DNA of 37,053 bases from an uncultured Chryseobacterium sp. (GCF_913776365.1 NZ_CAJYMO010000218.1:1-37053), one strand, 5' to 3'. Shown: positions 8,273 through 17,081, counted from the stretch's first letter. Made by a program: numbers and translations. The notes: generated by a model not told the origin, from the letters alone.

Positions 8273-10363
8273 TCATTTAGAACTACCAAAAAATTTATTT
8301 TCTCTTGATGCTTCAATATGAACATGCCAGTATTTTACTGCGATTCCCCTTGATCCATCAGGTTTTAAACCTGCGTTTCCTGTACATCCTGATATACCAA
8401 TTACTTCACCGTGTTTAATTTTTTGACCTTTTCTAACTTTTACGCGATCTAGATGACAGTAAATAATCCAAACATCTATACCTTCTTTATCTTTAGACTT
8501 TATAGTAACTGTATTTCCCATAGAATTTTTTCTATACTCCTGTGACTTAAATGCAGTTACCGTATCTACTACCTTACCACATAACAAAGAATGAATTTCT
8601 ACAAATTTTCCATCACTTAAAATATCTGTTCCTGTATGAAAATATCCTTTGGGATGAGTAGAATTATATCTAGGTATTCTGTGAAATCTATTTTTATTTA
8701 CATTACCACTCTGATTATTAATTTTTGGGTTTGGTATTACATCAGCATATTCAAAGCATTGCGAGCAATCTTCATGACATTTATTATCCGTTTTTGAATT
8801 ATTCTCTGATACATCACATAAAAACCCAGTCTCCTTCATTACCAATCCTTTTGTATAAAGTTCTTGAGCTACTAATCCGATTTCCCAAACATACGTATTT
8901 CCATTGGGATCGACAGGACTTTTTTTTCTAATCTTTTTTCCTTTTTTATTTATTTTGATTACATACTCCCATTCTCCTTTCTCTTTAAAAAATAGTGGAT
9001 TGCTTCTATAGGCATCACCTCTTAATACTACATAATCTCTTTCTGATCCATGACCACATGCCTTTGGATATAGAACGGCCAGATATAAATCTGTTAATGT
9101 CTTATACTTTGCTTTCTTTGGTATTAAATGTTTTTCTACATAATCCATCTGCTGTACAAATGTCATTTCAACTAATCTATCCTGTGTAGTACCTATTGAT
9201 GCTGCGGCCTGTTTACCAAACTGTATTAAACCAACATATCCGACTCCATTATCGATTGACGGCCTAAAAGTTTCTGCTGTTTCTAAAGCAATTACAGTCA
9301 TTAGCCAATTTGGATTAACTCCAATATTTTTAGATACTTCAATGACTTTTTTCCGTTCATTACACCCGATTTTATGACCCCAAATCAGATCATATTGTTG
9401 ACATAAACACTTTTCAATTTTTATGGGTGCTTCTTCTTTTACAATCGTTACGCTCTTCCCCTCTTTCCCATGTTCTGCAGGCTTCCTGTCTTTCTTGATG
9501 GTTCCTTTGGCTTCCTGCCAGTCCCACAGCTCTTTCAATTCGTCTGAGACTTTTTCCGGGATCCCTTTTTCTTCTTTTTTTGAGGCCGGTTTAGCTGAAG
9601 CCGGGGAATCCTTTGCTTTTGATAGCCGGTCAGAAACAGGCTGAGAGGATCGTGTTCTCCCGGGAATTTCGAAAACAAGAAGTTCCGGGCTGTTAACCTC
9701 TGCATTGCCGGAAGCATGCTTTTTACGTGTATAATACTCAGCGGTTACATAAAATTCGAGTTCTTTTGGATCGTGCTCTCCTTTCATTGCTTTTTTCATC
9801 AGGGCCTTGGTAAGTATAAATTCGGCAGTTGCCATGCCGTCTCTTTGAACGACAGCTTCTTTACTGTCAATGACCCTATTGGACGGATGGTGGCCCGGAC
9901 CGGCTACATCATCTTCCCAAAGCGTGAAAAGGATTCTTTTACCCACCATATTGACGCAGCGGGCCTGTGCGATCAGCCGGTCCATGAAACTGAAAATACT
10001 TCCTTGTGAAGCGTCGATATGGAGTAAATCCACGCTGCTAATCTTAGGAATTGGGGACGGTTGGGGACGGATTTCTATTGTGGTGGGACCACTGCCTTCA
10101 GGATGATACAGGTAAGCTTCCAGGCGGTAGGTATGTTTTGTAGAAACCTCTCCGAAAGTAAAAACTCCTGACCCTTTTTTTCTGATTCCGGTAGAGGTAA
10201 ATTTTCCGTCATGCCGTTTTTTAAAAAGCTCCCAGATGACCAGTGAAGAGTTGCGGAGCGGTAACGGAGTGGCGGGATACCACGCCGTAATAATGTACTC
10301 ATAAGCCATTCCTGCTACAGGAGCAGGATTTCCGGCTATTTTCGAAACGCCTTTTTTTGACAT
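8273..10363 (-). CDS. Modular peptidoglycan hydrolase, probable secreted effector (lysozyme-like + M23 peptidase)
   Basis: This 696-residue protein has no signal peptide. Residues 1-100 form a beta-sandwich-like domain (GNPAPVAG, ITAWYPATPLPLRN, VIWELFKKR, FTFGE, YRLEAYLYHPEG) of a type I recall at the N-terminus of Bacteroidota type VI secretion-associated proteins. A charged Ala/Lys/Ser linker follows (about 245-315). Residues 335-510 look lysozyme/transglycosylase-like, with LMTVIALETAETF (likely catalytic E361) and GVGYVGLIQFG. The C-terminus is an M23 endopeptidase: HTGTD (H576, D580), YCHL (H637) and WHVH (H680, H682), all key residues present. An upstream ATG at 10384 is in frame, but a TACATTTG box ends two bases before it, so 10363 is preferred. 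GC drops sharply at about 9420, in the linker. A lipoprotein gene follows. Confidence 0.85.
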   Translation of the reverse strand: MSKKGVSKIAGNPAPVAGMAYEYIITAWYPATPLPLRNSSLVIWELFKKRHDGKFTSTGIRKKGSGVFTFGEVSTKHTYRLEAYLYHPEGSGPTTIEIRPQPSPIPKISSVDLLHIDASQGSIFSFMDRLIAQARCVNMVGKRILFTLWEDDVAGPGHHPSNRVIDSKEAVVQRDGMATAEFILTKALMKKAMKGEHDPKELEFYVTAEYYTRKKHASGNAEVNSPELLVFEIPGRTRSSQPVSDRLSKAKDSPASAKPASKKEEKGIPEKVSDELKELWDWQEAKGTIKKDRKPAEHGKEGKSVTIVKEEAPIKIEKCLCQQYDLIWGHKIGCNERKKVIEVSKNIGVNPNWLMTVIALETAETFRPSIDNGVGYVGLIQFGKQAAASIGTTQDRLVEMTFVQQMDYVEKHLIPKKAKYKTLTDLYLAVLYPKACGHGSERDYVVLRGDAYRSNPLFFKEKGEWEYVIKINKKGKKIRKKSPVDPNGNTYVWEIGLVAQELYTKGLVMKETGFLCDVSENNSKTDNKCHEDCSQCFEYADVIPNPKINNQSGNVNKNRFHRIPRYNSTHPKGYFHTGTDILSDGKFVEIHSLLCGKVVDTVTAFKSQEYRKNSMGNTVTIKSKDKEGIDVWIIYCHLDRVKVRKGQKIKHGEVIGISGCTGNAGLKPDGSRGIAVKYWHVHIEASRENKFFGSSK

Positions 10364-10386
10364 GATCCATGCATTTGTATTCATTT

Positions 10387-10394
10387 CAAATGTA
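10387..10394 (-). promoter_or_regulatory. -7 element of the effector gene
   Basis: The minus strand reads TACATTTG, identical to the thyA and RlpA-like boxes. It lies 24 bases before the ATG at 10363 and only three before the ATG at 10384, which argues for the later start. TTTTG at 10410-10414 is the nearest -33 candidate, with a spacing shorter than normal. Confidence 0.5.
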
Positions 10395-10743
10395 GGAAAA
10401 ATCCTTTGTCAAAATGTGGTATGTCTAAAAAGTCATACATTAAGCAGAGACAAAGGTTAAAGGCAGGAAGAAAGAAGCCGGATGCAGGAAGGTTACTCTG
10501 CAAGAATCACCGGTAACCGTTTTGCATCACAATAATCGTATTTCCTTATTTTAATGAGTAATTCTGCTTAAAAATCCCTGTTCACCTTAGCATTTTTTTC
10601 AATGTATCGATTTAATCAATTTACTTTAAATTAAATACATCAAAATCTATATTGTCTTGAAAAAGAAGATCCGCCGTTACTGCTCAGTCCATATTTTATA
10701 GGACGTCACGGTAACAGCGGATCTGTATTGTTAGGCCGGATCT
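10395..10743. other. Intergenic region between effector and lpxD-like gene
   Basis: No gene is visible in these 349 bases. They hold the hairpin terminator of the lpxD-like gene at 10664-10724, an AT-rich stretch around 10560-10660, and a purine-rich run around 10440-10495. No tRNA, repeat array or transposase remnant is seen. Confidence 0.6.
10664..10724 (-). terminator. Long-hairpin terminator of the lpxD-like gene
   Basis: AGATCCGCCGTTAC (10667-10680) pairs with GTAACAGCGGATCT (10711-10724), with one mismatch in 14. An inner GTCC/GGAC pair sits in the loop. Minus-strand transcripts leave the stem into TCTTCTTTTTC, a T-rich tail. Confidence 0.7.
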
Positions 10744-11646
10744 TTATTTCAGGTTTCTCAGCTTCACTTCCTTCTTCAGGTAGGTTTTGAAATCTTCAGC
10801 GAACATGCCGATATAGGTTCCTTTTTCGAGATCCCTGTTGACTCCGGTTTTTCCCAGCAATATGGATCCGCTTTCAATGGTATTGCCGGAAGCGATGCCG
10901 ACCTGTCCCCATAAGGTTACCTCATCGCCTATAATACAGCAGCCGGCCACGCCGACCTGGGATGCAATCAGGCATTTTTTCCCGATAACGGTGTCGTGCC
11001 CGATCTGGATCTGGTTGTCCAGTACCGAGCCTTCCCCGATGATGGTGGAATCCGTCACGCCGCGGTCAATGGTACATCCGTTCCCGATTTCCACGTTGTT
11101 TTCAATGACGACATTTCCTACGGAAATCAGGCGGTCGAAATTTCCGTTCAGCTTTCTGTAATAAAAGGCATCGCCACCCAGAACGGTATTGGACTGGATG
11201 ATCACATTGTCACCGATTACCGTCCTGTCACCGATTACCACATTCGGAAAGATCAGCGTATTTTTCCCGATGGAAACATTGTTTCCGATCACCGCCGAAG
11301 GATGGATTCTTGTTCCGTCACCGATTTCCACATCGTGAAGCTCTTCCGTAAAATTAGAGATGCGGGTAAAGTGGGTATTGATCCTGTTGAAATCCCTGAA
11401 AGGGTCATCGGAAACCAATAACGCTTTACCTTCCGGACATTCCACTTTTTTATCGATCAGGATAATGGTAGCCGCTGAATTCAGGGCTTTGTCATAATAC
11501 TTCGGATGGTTGACAAATACAATGTCTCCTGCTTTCACCCGGTGGATCTCATTGGTCCCCAGGACTTCAAAGTCTTCAGGCCCGACGAATTCCGACCCGA
11601 TCAGGCCGGCAATGGTTTTCAGTTGTTGTGGAGAATGAAACTTCAT
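10744..11646 (-). CDS. LpxD-like acyltransferase, short paralogue
   Basis: This 300-residue left-handed beta-helix protein resembles UDP-3-O-acylglucosamine N-acyltransferase. It has an N-terminal LpxD-type domain (residues 1-100; [16 protein letters not shown]), then hexapeptide repeats (about 105-280: [16 protein letters not shown] and so on). The catalytic-position histidine H217 is kept in [14 protein letters not shown]. It is about 43 residues shorter than the LpxD at 14732-15763 and lacks that protein's C-terminal helices. Both genes lie in the same neighbourhood, so one is a paralogue whose substrate may differ. It starts at ATG 11646, just after the terminator of the efp operon, and no -7 box is obvious. 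Confidence 0.85.
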   Translation of the reverse strand: MKFHSPQQLKTIAGLIGSEFVGPEDFEVLGTNEIHRVKAGDIVFVNHPKYYDKALNSAATIILIDKKVECPEGKALLVSDDPFRDFNRINTHFTRISNFTEELHDVEIGDGTRIHPSAVIGNNVSIGKNTLIFPNVVIGDRTVIGDNVIIQSNTVLGGDAFYYRKLNGNFDRLISVGNVVIENNVEIGNGCTIDRGVTDSTIIGEGSVLDNQIQIGHDTVIGKKCLIASQVGVAGCCIIGDEVTLWGQVGIASGNTIESGSILLGKTGVNRDLEKGTYIGMFAEDFKTYLKKEVKLRNLK

Positions 11647-11670
11647 ATTCAGATAAATGGATAATATAAA

Positions 11671-11702
11671 AAGAATGAACTAAACGCCGTTAGTTCATTC
11701 TT
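11671..11702 (-). terminator. Intrinsic terminator of the lipid A / efp operon
   Basis: A perfect 13-bp stem, AAGAATGAACTAA (11671-11683) with TTAGTTCATTCTT (11690-11702), has a 6-base loop. On the minus strand it starts three bases after the stop of the 58-aa gene and is followed by TTTTATATT. Confidence 0.85.
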
Positions 11703-11705
11703 CAG

Positions 11706-11882
11706 TTAGTTGATTTGTACCAGATACATATTATAAAGCAGCAGTACGATGCATATGATGAATATGATCAGTAAAGTCTTTCTAATATTTCTTGTATATT
11801 CTTTATCAATAAAATAGAGCAGGATCCAGCCCAGGAAACAGATGATTGCTGTAAAATCCCGGATGTACTGAAAGGTCTGCAT
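11706..11882 (-). CDS. 58-aa two-helix membrane protein
   Basis: A short minus-strand frame from ATG 11882 to TAA 11706 encodes 58 residues: MQTFQYIRDF, a first hydrophobic helix (TAIICFLGWILLYF), a basic turn IDKEYTRNIRK, and a second helix (TLLIIFIICIVLLLYNMYL). The turn (K/R-rich) suggests a hairpin with the loop in the cytosol. It starts 16 bases after the efp stop and is followed at once by the operon terminator, so it is very probably translated with efp. I know of no family. Small genes of this kind downstream of efp may be conserved in relatives. Confidence 0.65.
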   Translation of the reverse strand: MQTFQYIRDFTAIICFLGWILLYFIDKEYTRNIRKTLLIIFIICIVLLLYNMYLVQIN

Positions 11883-11898
11883 GGCTCTGTCCTGTTGA

Positions 11899-12465
11899 TT
11901 ATTCTTTTACTCTTTCCAGATAAGAACCGTCTTCGGTGCTTACTTTAATTTTGTCCCCCGGTTCGATGAAAAGAGGAACCATTACTCTTGCTCCTGTTTC
12001 AACGATGGCATTTTTAAGGGCGTTGGTAGCCGTATTCCCCTTCACTCCCGGATCTGCTTCCACAATTTCCAGGTATACGGACTGCGGCAATTCCGCAGAA
12101 AGCGGTGTTTCATCCGCTTCCTTCAGGATGATGGTTACCTCCTCCCCTGCTTTCATCAGGTTGGAGTTTTCGATCATTTCCTTGTTCAGGTAAAGCTGTG
12201 AGAAATCATCATTGTTCATGAAATGGAAACCGTTTTCATCATCATACAGGTACTGGTACTTTCTGGTGATTACTTTTACCTCGTCAATCTTATGACCTGC
12301 AGAGAAGGTATTGTCGATTACTTTTCCGTTTGTTACCGATTTCAGTTTTGTTCTTACGAAAGCAGGACCTTTTCCAGGCTTTACGTGAAGGAATTCGATT
12401 ACTTTATAAATATCATTGCTGTACTCAATGCACAATCCTTTTCTGATATCGTTACTTGTTGCCAT
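11899..12465 (-). CDS. efp: Elongation factor P
   Basis: EF-P binds the ribosome and relieves stalling at proline runs. The 188-residue length is standard, with three beta-barrel domains: the KOW-like domain I carrying the conserved loop HVKPGKGPAFVRTK with tip lysine K32, an OB domain, and the C-terminal domain ending GDKIKVSTEDGSYLERVK, the EF-P signature region. The tip residue is lysine, so a lysyl-type modification by EpmA is possible, but no modification gene is in the window. The gene follows lpxA by 81 bases on the same strand. Confidence 0.97.
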   Translation of the reverse strand: MATSNDIRKGLCIEYSNDIYKVIEFLHVKPGKGPAFVRTKLKSVTNGKVIDNTFSAGHKIDEVKVITRKYQYLYDDENGFHFMNNDDFSQLYLNKEMIENSNLMKAGEEVTIILKEADETPLSAELPQSVYLEIVEADPGVKGNTATNALKNAIVETGARVMVPLFIEPGDKIKVSTEDGSYLERVKE

Positions 12466-12546
12466 TACTGTTGTATATGTTTATTCTTTATTAAATTTAT
12501 GTCTGAACGGATATTTTTCCTGGAATAAGGAATCTTTTACCCCGGA

Positions 12547-13341
12547 TCAGTTGTTCTCTTTTCCTGTTCCGTACCCTTTTACGATCCCTCTCGGGGAGTT
12601 CTGGATAAACTGAAGGATTTCATCCCGCTCAGCCGTTGGAAGCATTTCCTTTTCGATGTGTGAAATGGCCTGGGACACATTCATCTTCATCTGGAAGATC
12701 GCCCTGTAGATTTTCTGGATTTCAAAAATTTTCTCATTGGTGAATCCTCTTCTCCGGAGTCCTACGGAATTGATTCCTGCATAAGACATCGGTTCACGGG
12801 CTACCTTTACGTAAGGCGGTATATCTTTCCGTACCAGCGTACCCCCGGAAATCATCACATGCTTCCCGATTTTCCCGAACTGGTGTACTGCAGAAAGGCC
12901 TCCCATGACGGTATAGTCTCCGATTTCAACATGGCCTGCGATCCCGCAGCCGTTAACGATGATGACATGGTCTCCGATGACACAGTCATGTGCGATATGG
13001 GTAGTTGCCATAATCAGGCAGTTTTTACCGATTTTGGTATAGCCCAATGCCTTTGTTCCCCTGTTTACCGTCACACATTCCCTGATGGTGGTTTCGTCAC
13101 CGATGATCACCTGGGTGTCCTCACCGTCGAATTTCAGGTCCTGCGGAATGGCTGAGATTACCGTTCCCGGGAAAATCCGGCAGTTCCTGCCTATTCTTGC
13201 CCCGTCCATAATGGTCACATTCGGTCCGATCCAGGTGCCGTCCCCGATTTCCACATCCCCGGCAATCGTAGTAAAAGGCTCTACAATCACATTTTTGCTG
13301 ATTTTCGCGCGTTTGTCAACGGCTGCTAACTGATGAATCAT
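12547..13341 (-). CDS. lpxA: Acyl-ACP:UDP-N-acetylglucosamine O-acyltransferase
   Basis: LpxA performs the first step of lipid A synthesis, placing a 3-hydroxyacyl chain on O-3 of UDP-GlcNAc. The 264 residues comprise hexapeptide repeats forming a left-handed beta-helix (VEIGDGTWIGPNVTI and so on), the catalytic histidine H118 in THIAHDC, GGLSAVHQF (substrate-binding region), and a C-terminal helical domain starting near RRRGFTNEKIFEI. The start at 13341 abuts the stop of lpxC-fabZ at 13342, so translation is probably coupled. Confidence 0.97.
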   Translation of the reverse strand: MIHQLAAVDKRAKISKNVIVEPFTTIAGDVEIGDGTWIGPNVTIMDGARIGRNCRIFPGTVISAIPQDLKFDGEDTQVIIGDETTIRECVTVNRGTKALGYTKIGKNCLIMATTHIAHDCVIGDHVIIVNGCGIAGHVEIGDYTVMGGLSAVHQFGKIGKHVMISGGTLVRKDIPPYVKVAREPMSYAGINSVGLRRRGFTNEKIFEIQKIYRAIFQMKMNVSQAISHIEKEMLPTAERDEILQFIQNSPRGIVKGYGTGKENN

Positions 13342-14739
13342 TTAATCAACTTTATTTTTTGCAACTTGGGCCATTAATTCCGCTTCTACCGCAACGGTAT
13401 CTCCCACATACCCGTATCCCTGCATATGAACGATTCCTCTTCTGATCGGTGCAATAAGTTCAATCTTGAAAATAATAGTATCACCCGGCACTACCTTTTT
13501 CTTGAATTTTACTTTATCGATTTTAATGAAATACGTTGAATAGTTTTCAGGATCCGGAACACTTGCCAGCACCAGGATTCCGCCGGTCTGGGCCAGCGCC
13601 TCCACCTGAAGGACACCCGGCATTACGGGTTCTTTCGGGAAGTGGCCTACGAAGAAAGGCTCATTCATGGTTACATTCTTCAATCCTACCACATGGGAAT
13701 CCGAAAGCTCCAGGATTTTGTCGATCAGTAAAAACGGCGGCCTGTGAGGCATCAGCCTCATGATCCCGTTGATATCGAAGACAGGTTCTTTCGTGAGATC
13801 GAAATCAGGAACATTTTTTTTGCGCTGCAGTTTCCATTGGCGGTTCAGTTTTTTCGCAAACTGGGTGTTCACATAGTGCCCCGGCTTATTGGCGATTACT
13901 TTCCCCTTTATTTTTACCCCTGCCAGAGCAAGGTCACCGATAACGTCCAGCAACTTGTGTCTTGCCGCTTCGTTAGGGTAATTAAGATTCAGATTATCAA
14001 GAATTCCGTTCGGTCTGATGGATACTTCATCTTTTCCGAAGGCTTTTTTCAGTTTTTCCGTAGTTTCGGGCGTAAGGTCTTTGTCTACGTAGACGATAGC
14101 ATTAGAAATATCGCCGCCTTTGATCAGGCCGTGGTCCAGCAGCATTTCCAGTTCATGCAGAAAGCTGAATGTCCTTGCAGAAGAAATTTCATCTTTAAAT
14201 TCAGAGATATGCTTAAGGGTAGCATTCTGTGTTCCCAGGACCTTGGTTCCGAAATCCACCATGGTGGTCACTTCGAAAGTATCGGAAGGGATGATGGTAA
14301 TTTCTGATCCGGTAGCCGGATCGCTGTAGGTAAGGACTTCCTTTACCACCAGGTATTCACGGGCAATATTCTGCTCGGTTACGCCTACACTTTCGATGGC
14401 TTCCACGAAATATTTTGAGGATCCGTCTAATATCGGAGGTTCCGAGGCATTCATTTCCAGGATGGCATTGTCTATATCACATCCTACCAATGCTGCCAGC
14501 AGGTGTTCGCAGGTGGTGATTTTCACGCCCAGCTTCTCCAGCGTCGTTCCTCTTTCCGTAGCCGTTACGTAGTTAACGTCGGCTTCTACCTGAGGATGTC
14601 CCTCGAGGTCTGTTCTTACAAATACGAAACCTGTATTTTCCTTTGCAGGTTTCATGGTTAGCTTTACTTCTTTACCTGTATGAAGTCCGATTCCGGAAAG
14701 GGTCACTTCCTGCTGAAGTGTTTTTTGCATATCACTCAT
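13342..14739 (-). CDS. lpxC-fabZ: LpxC-FabZ fusion: UDP-3-O-acyl-GlcNAc deacetylase / 3-hydroxyacyl-ACP dehydratase
   Basis: This is a bifunctional fusion usual in Bacteroidota, here 465 residues. The LpxC half (about 1-305) deacetylates UDP-3-O-acyl-GlcNAc and keeps the zinc ligands H79 (CEHLLAAL), H261 and D265 (HKLLDVIGD), with catalytic H288 (PGHYVN). The FabZ half (about 320-465) dehydrates 3-hydroxyacyl-ACP and keeps H366 (GHFPKEPVMPG) and E380 (QVEALAQ). The fusion ties lipid A flux to fatty-acid elongation, since both activities use the same acyl-ACP. I chose ATG 14739 (MSDMQKTLQ), which overlaps the lpxD stop by 8 bases. Starts at 14730 and 14766 are possible. Confidence 0.96.
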   Translation of the reverse strand: MSDMQKTLQQEVTLSGIGLHTGKEVKLTMKPAKENTGFVFVRTDLEGHPQVEADVNYVTATERGTTLEKLGVKITTCEHLLAALVGCDIDNAILEMNASEPPILDGSSKYFVEAIESVGVTEQNIAREYLVVKEVLTYSDPATGSEITIIPSDTFEVTTMVDFGTKVLGTQNATLKHISEFKDEISSARTFSFLHELEMLLDHGLIKGGDISNAIVYVDKDLTPETTEKLKKAFGKDEVSIRPNGILDNLNLNYPNEAARHKLLDVIGDLALAGVKIKGKVIANKPGHYVNTQFAKKLNRQWKLQRKKNVPDFDLTKEPVFDINGIMRLMPHRPPFLLIDKILELSDSHVVGLKNVTMNEPFFVGHFPKEPVMPGVLQVEALAQTGGILVLASVPDPENYSTYFIKIDKVKFKKKVVPGDTIIFKIELIAPIRRGIVHMQGYGYVGDTVAVEAELMAQVAKNKVD

Positions 14740-15763
14740 TAGTTTTATCTTTTGAGTTATTCTCAAGATTATTTATTCTGTGGACGATTTCAGTAAAATT
14801 CCTGAAATGAACATAATTTCTTAGATAGTCGTTATAGCTGATGGCCGGTGAGCCGTACAGGGTTTCTTTGTCATTTACACTGGAATTCACCCCACTCTGA
14901 GCCTGGATTTTCACCTGGTTCCCGATTTTGATGTGGCCCACGATTCCCACCTGCCCGCCGATCTGGTTCCAGTCTCCGATGGTAGTGGAACCCGCAATCC
15001 CGGACTGGGCTGCAATGACGTTATTTTTCCCGATTTTCACATTATGGGCAATCTGGATCAGGTTGTCGATCTTGGTACCTTTTCCGATAACGGTAGAACC
15101 GATGGTTGCCCTGTCGATGCTGCAGTTGGAGCCGATTTCCACCTGATCTTCAATAATAACATTACCCAGCTGAGGAATTTTTTTGAATCCTTCCGGTGTA
15201 GGCTGGAAACCGAATCCGTCACCTCCGATCACCGTGTTGGAATGAATTACGCAGTCGTCACCGATAATGCAGTAATCATAAATCCTGGCGCCGCTGTCGA
15301 TTTTACAGTTTTTACCGATTTTCACTCCTTTCCCGATGTACACCTGCGGAAAGATCTGTGATCCTTCTCCTATTTTTGCCTTTTCAGAAACATAAGTGAA
15401 GGCACCGATATAGACTTTGTCACCGATGACAGCCGTTTCATGAATGGATGACCCGTTTTCAATCCCTTCTTTCCTGCCCTGCATTTCCTGGTACAGATTC
15501 ATCAGGATCTGAAAGGAAAGATAGGCATCTTTTACGGCGATCACGGTAGCAGGATATGTATTTTTGGTTAAAAGGTCCTCTGAAACAATGATTACGGAAC
15601 ATTTTGAGGTTTCCAGGTAATGGGCAAACCGGTCCTGTGCTATAAAGGAAAGATGCCCGGTTTCCCCGCTTTCGATGGGTGAAACACCGGTAATACGTGC
15701 GTTTTCATCACCTACTATTTTCCCGTCAATAAAACCTGCAATTTGCGAAGCTGTAAATTCCAT
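14732..15763 (-). CDS. lpxD: UDP-3-O-acylglucosamine N-acyltransferase
   Basis: LpxD adds the second hydroxyacyl chain, to the 2-amino group exposed by LpxC. The 343 residues show the N-terminal uridine-binding domain (1-100: GVSPIESGETGHLSFIA), hexapeptide repeats (105-300) and the catalytic histidine H240 in IDNLIQIAHNVKIG. A C-terminal helix (DYLRNYVHFRNFTEIVHRI) fits the ACP-recognition helix of the family. A TTG at 15772 is in frame, but ATG 15763 (MEFTASQIAG) matches the family start. It is followed by lpxC-fabZ with an 8-base overlap and preceded by the HD hydrolase gene at a distance of 66 bases. Confidence 0.96.
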   Translation of the reverse strand: MEFTASQIAGFIDGKIVGDENARITGVSPIESGETGHLSFIAQDRFAHYLETSKCSVIIVSEDLLTKNTYPATVIAVKDAYLSFQILMNLYQEMQGRKEGIENGSSIHETAVIGDKVYIGAFTYVSEKAKIGEGSQIFPQVYIGKGVKIGKNCKIDSGARIYDYCIIGDDCVIHSNTVIGGDGFGFQPTPEGFKKIPQLGNVIIEDQVEIGSNCSIDRATIGSTVIGKGTKIDNLIQIAHNVKIGKNNVIAAQSGIAGSTTIGDWNQIGGQVGIVGHIKIGNQVKIQAQSGVNSSVNDKETLYGSPAISYNDYLRNYVHFRNFTEIVHRINNLENNSKDKTNE

Positions 15764-15829
15764 ATTCTGCAAAGATAAGAAATTCTGTAATTCACAAACA
15801 TTTTTTAGTTTTAGGAACGCAAAATTTTA

Positions 15830-17059
15830 TCATTCTTTAAGATTCCGGAAGGGCAGTTCCCGCGGAAAAGTGAGGATATGGCGTTCGGTTTTATTGACCA
15901 TAAGCCCGGATAACAACTGATCTTCCGATTCCTCAAGCCTGATCTTCTGACCGTCTTTCTGAAGCAGGTAGATCGGTTGTTTCTCCGTATCATAAGGAAG
16001 AAGTTTCCGTTTAATTTCATGCACCAGCTCATTTCCGTTGTCAATTCCGAAAAAATTATTGGTATCTTTTATTTTTCCTGCAATGAGTTCCGGATCAAAA
16101 GGATGGGATGAGATAATGGTTTTCGGAAGATTCCTCTGGATGACACAGCGGCACCAGTAGGATAAAATCATGTCCCCGGCATCCTGCCATTCTTTCATGG
16201 CCTGGATAATATCGTTGTCATCCAGGTTTGTAAATCTTTCCAGGTCTTCATCGGTAGCCGAGGTTTTCTCACGGTACAGGAAATATTTCAGGTTTTCCGT
16301 AGCCGGCAGCTCTACCCCCTGGGACACCAGCAATTTCGCTCTTTCCAGGATTTTCACCAGCAGGAATTCAGACAGGGCAGCCGTCTTATGATAATAGACC
16401 TGCCAATACATAAACATCCGGGCGGTAAGGAAATTTTCAATGGAATAGACGCCTTTGGCATCGATCACCAGTTCTTCTTCACAGACATTCATCATGGAAA
16501 TAATCCGCTGGGTATTGATACTGCCTTCGGAAACACCGGTAAAGAAACTGTCGCGCTTCAGGTAATCGAGGCGGTCTACATCCAGCTGGGAGGAGATCAG
16601 CTGGTTGAAAAACTTCCTGTGGTATTTCCCCCTGAACATTTCCATGGCGCAGGCCAGTTCCCCGCCGAATTGCCTGTTCAGCCGCTCCATGAGCAGCAGG
16701 GAAAGGGTTTCATGATGCCAGTCATCCATCAGCATGCTCTCCAGGGCGTGGGAAAAAGGACCATGGCCAATATCGTGTAACAGGATGGCTATCATAGCCC
16801 CTTTCTCTTCATTTTCCGAGATTTTCACGCCTTTCTGCTTCAGGGTTTCCAATGCCGTAAACATGAGGTGCATCGCTCCCAGTGCATGATGGAACCGGGT
16901 GTGGGTAGCGCCGGGAAAGATCAGGTTCAGCAGACCGGTCTGCCCTATTCTTCTGAGTCTCTGAAAATAAGGGTGTTCAATGATATCGAACAGGATTTCA
17001 TAAGGAATCCTGATAAAACCGTGAACGGGATCATTGATGATCTTCAGCTTGTTCTGCAT
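15830..17059 (-). CDS. HD-domain phosphohydrolase (dGTPase/YwfO-like)
   Basis: The 409-residue cytosolic protein carries a full HD metal site: TRFHHALG (H57/H58), LLHDIGHGPFSH (H95, D96) and SQLDVDRLDYLKRD (D160/D162). This last motif and INDPVHGFIRIP at the N-terminus are characteristic of the SAMHD1/YwfO group, which hydrolyses dNTPs or related nucleotides. The exact substrate cannot be told. It is the first gene of a leftward run into lpxD, and a TATTTTTG box lies 23 bases before its ATG. It diverges from porX. Confidence 0.9.
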   Translation of the reverse strand: MQNKLKIINDPVHGFIRIPYEILFDIIEHPYFQRLRRIGQTGLLNLIFPGATHTRFHHALGAMHLMFTALETLKQKGVKISENEEKGAMIAILLHDIGHGPFSHALESMLMDDWHHETLSLLLMERLNRQFGGELACAMEMFRGKYHRKFFNQLISSQLDVDRLDYLKRDSFFTGVSEGSINTQRIISMMNVCEEELVIDAKGVYSIENFLTARMFMYWQVYYHKTAALSEFLLVKILERAKLLVSQGVELPATENLKYFLYREKTSATDEDLERFTNLDDNDIIQAMKEWQDAGDMILSYWCRCVIQRNLPKTIISSHPFDPELIAGKIKDTNNFFGIDNGNELVHEIKRKLLPYDTEKQPIYLLQKDGQKIRLEESEDQLLSGLMVNKTERHILTFPRELPFRNLKE

Positions 17060-17081
17060 ACGAAAAATTGGTATTTACAAA

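Noticed and set aside
9535..9717. Antisense or alternate frames inside the effector linker
   Set aside because: Low-complexity Lys/Ala-rich coding DNA produces long open frames in other phases. None has family features.
10744..15763. Hexapeptide-coding repeats in lpxA, lpxD and the lpxD-like gene as DNA repeats
   Set aside because: The repeated ccgat-type motifs follow from the hexapeptide protein repeats and are not independent DNA elements.
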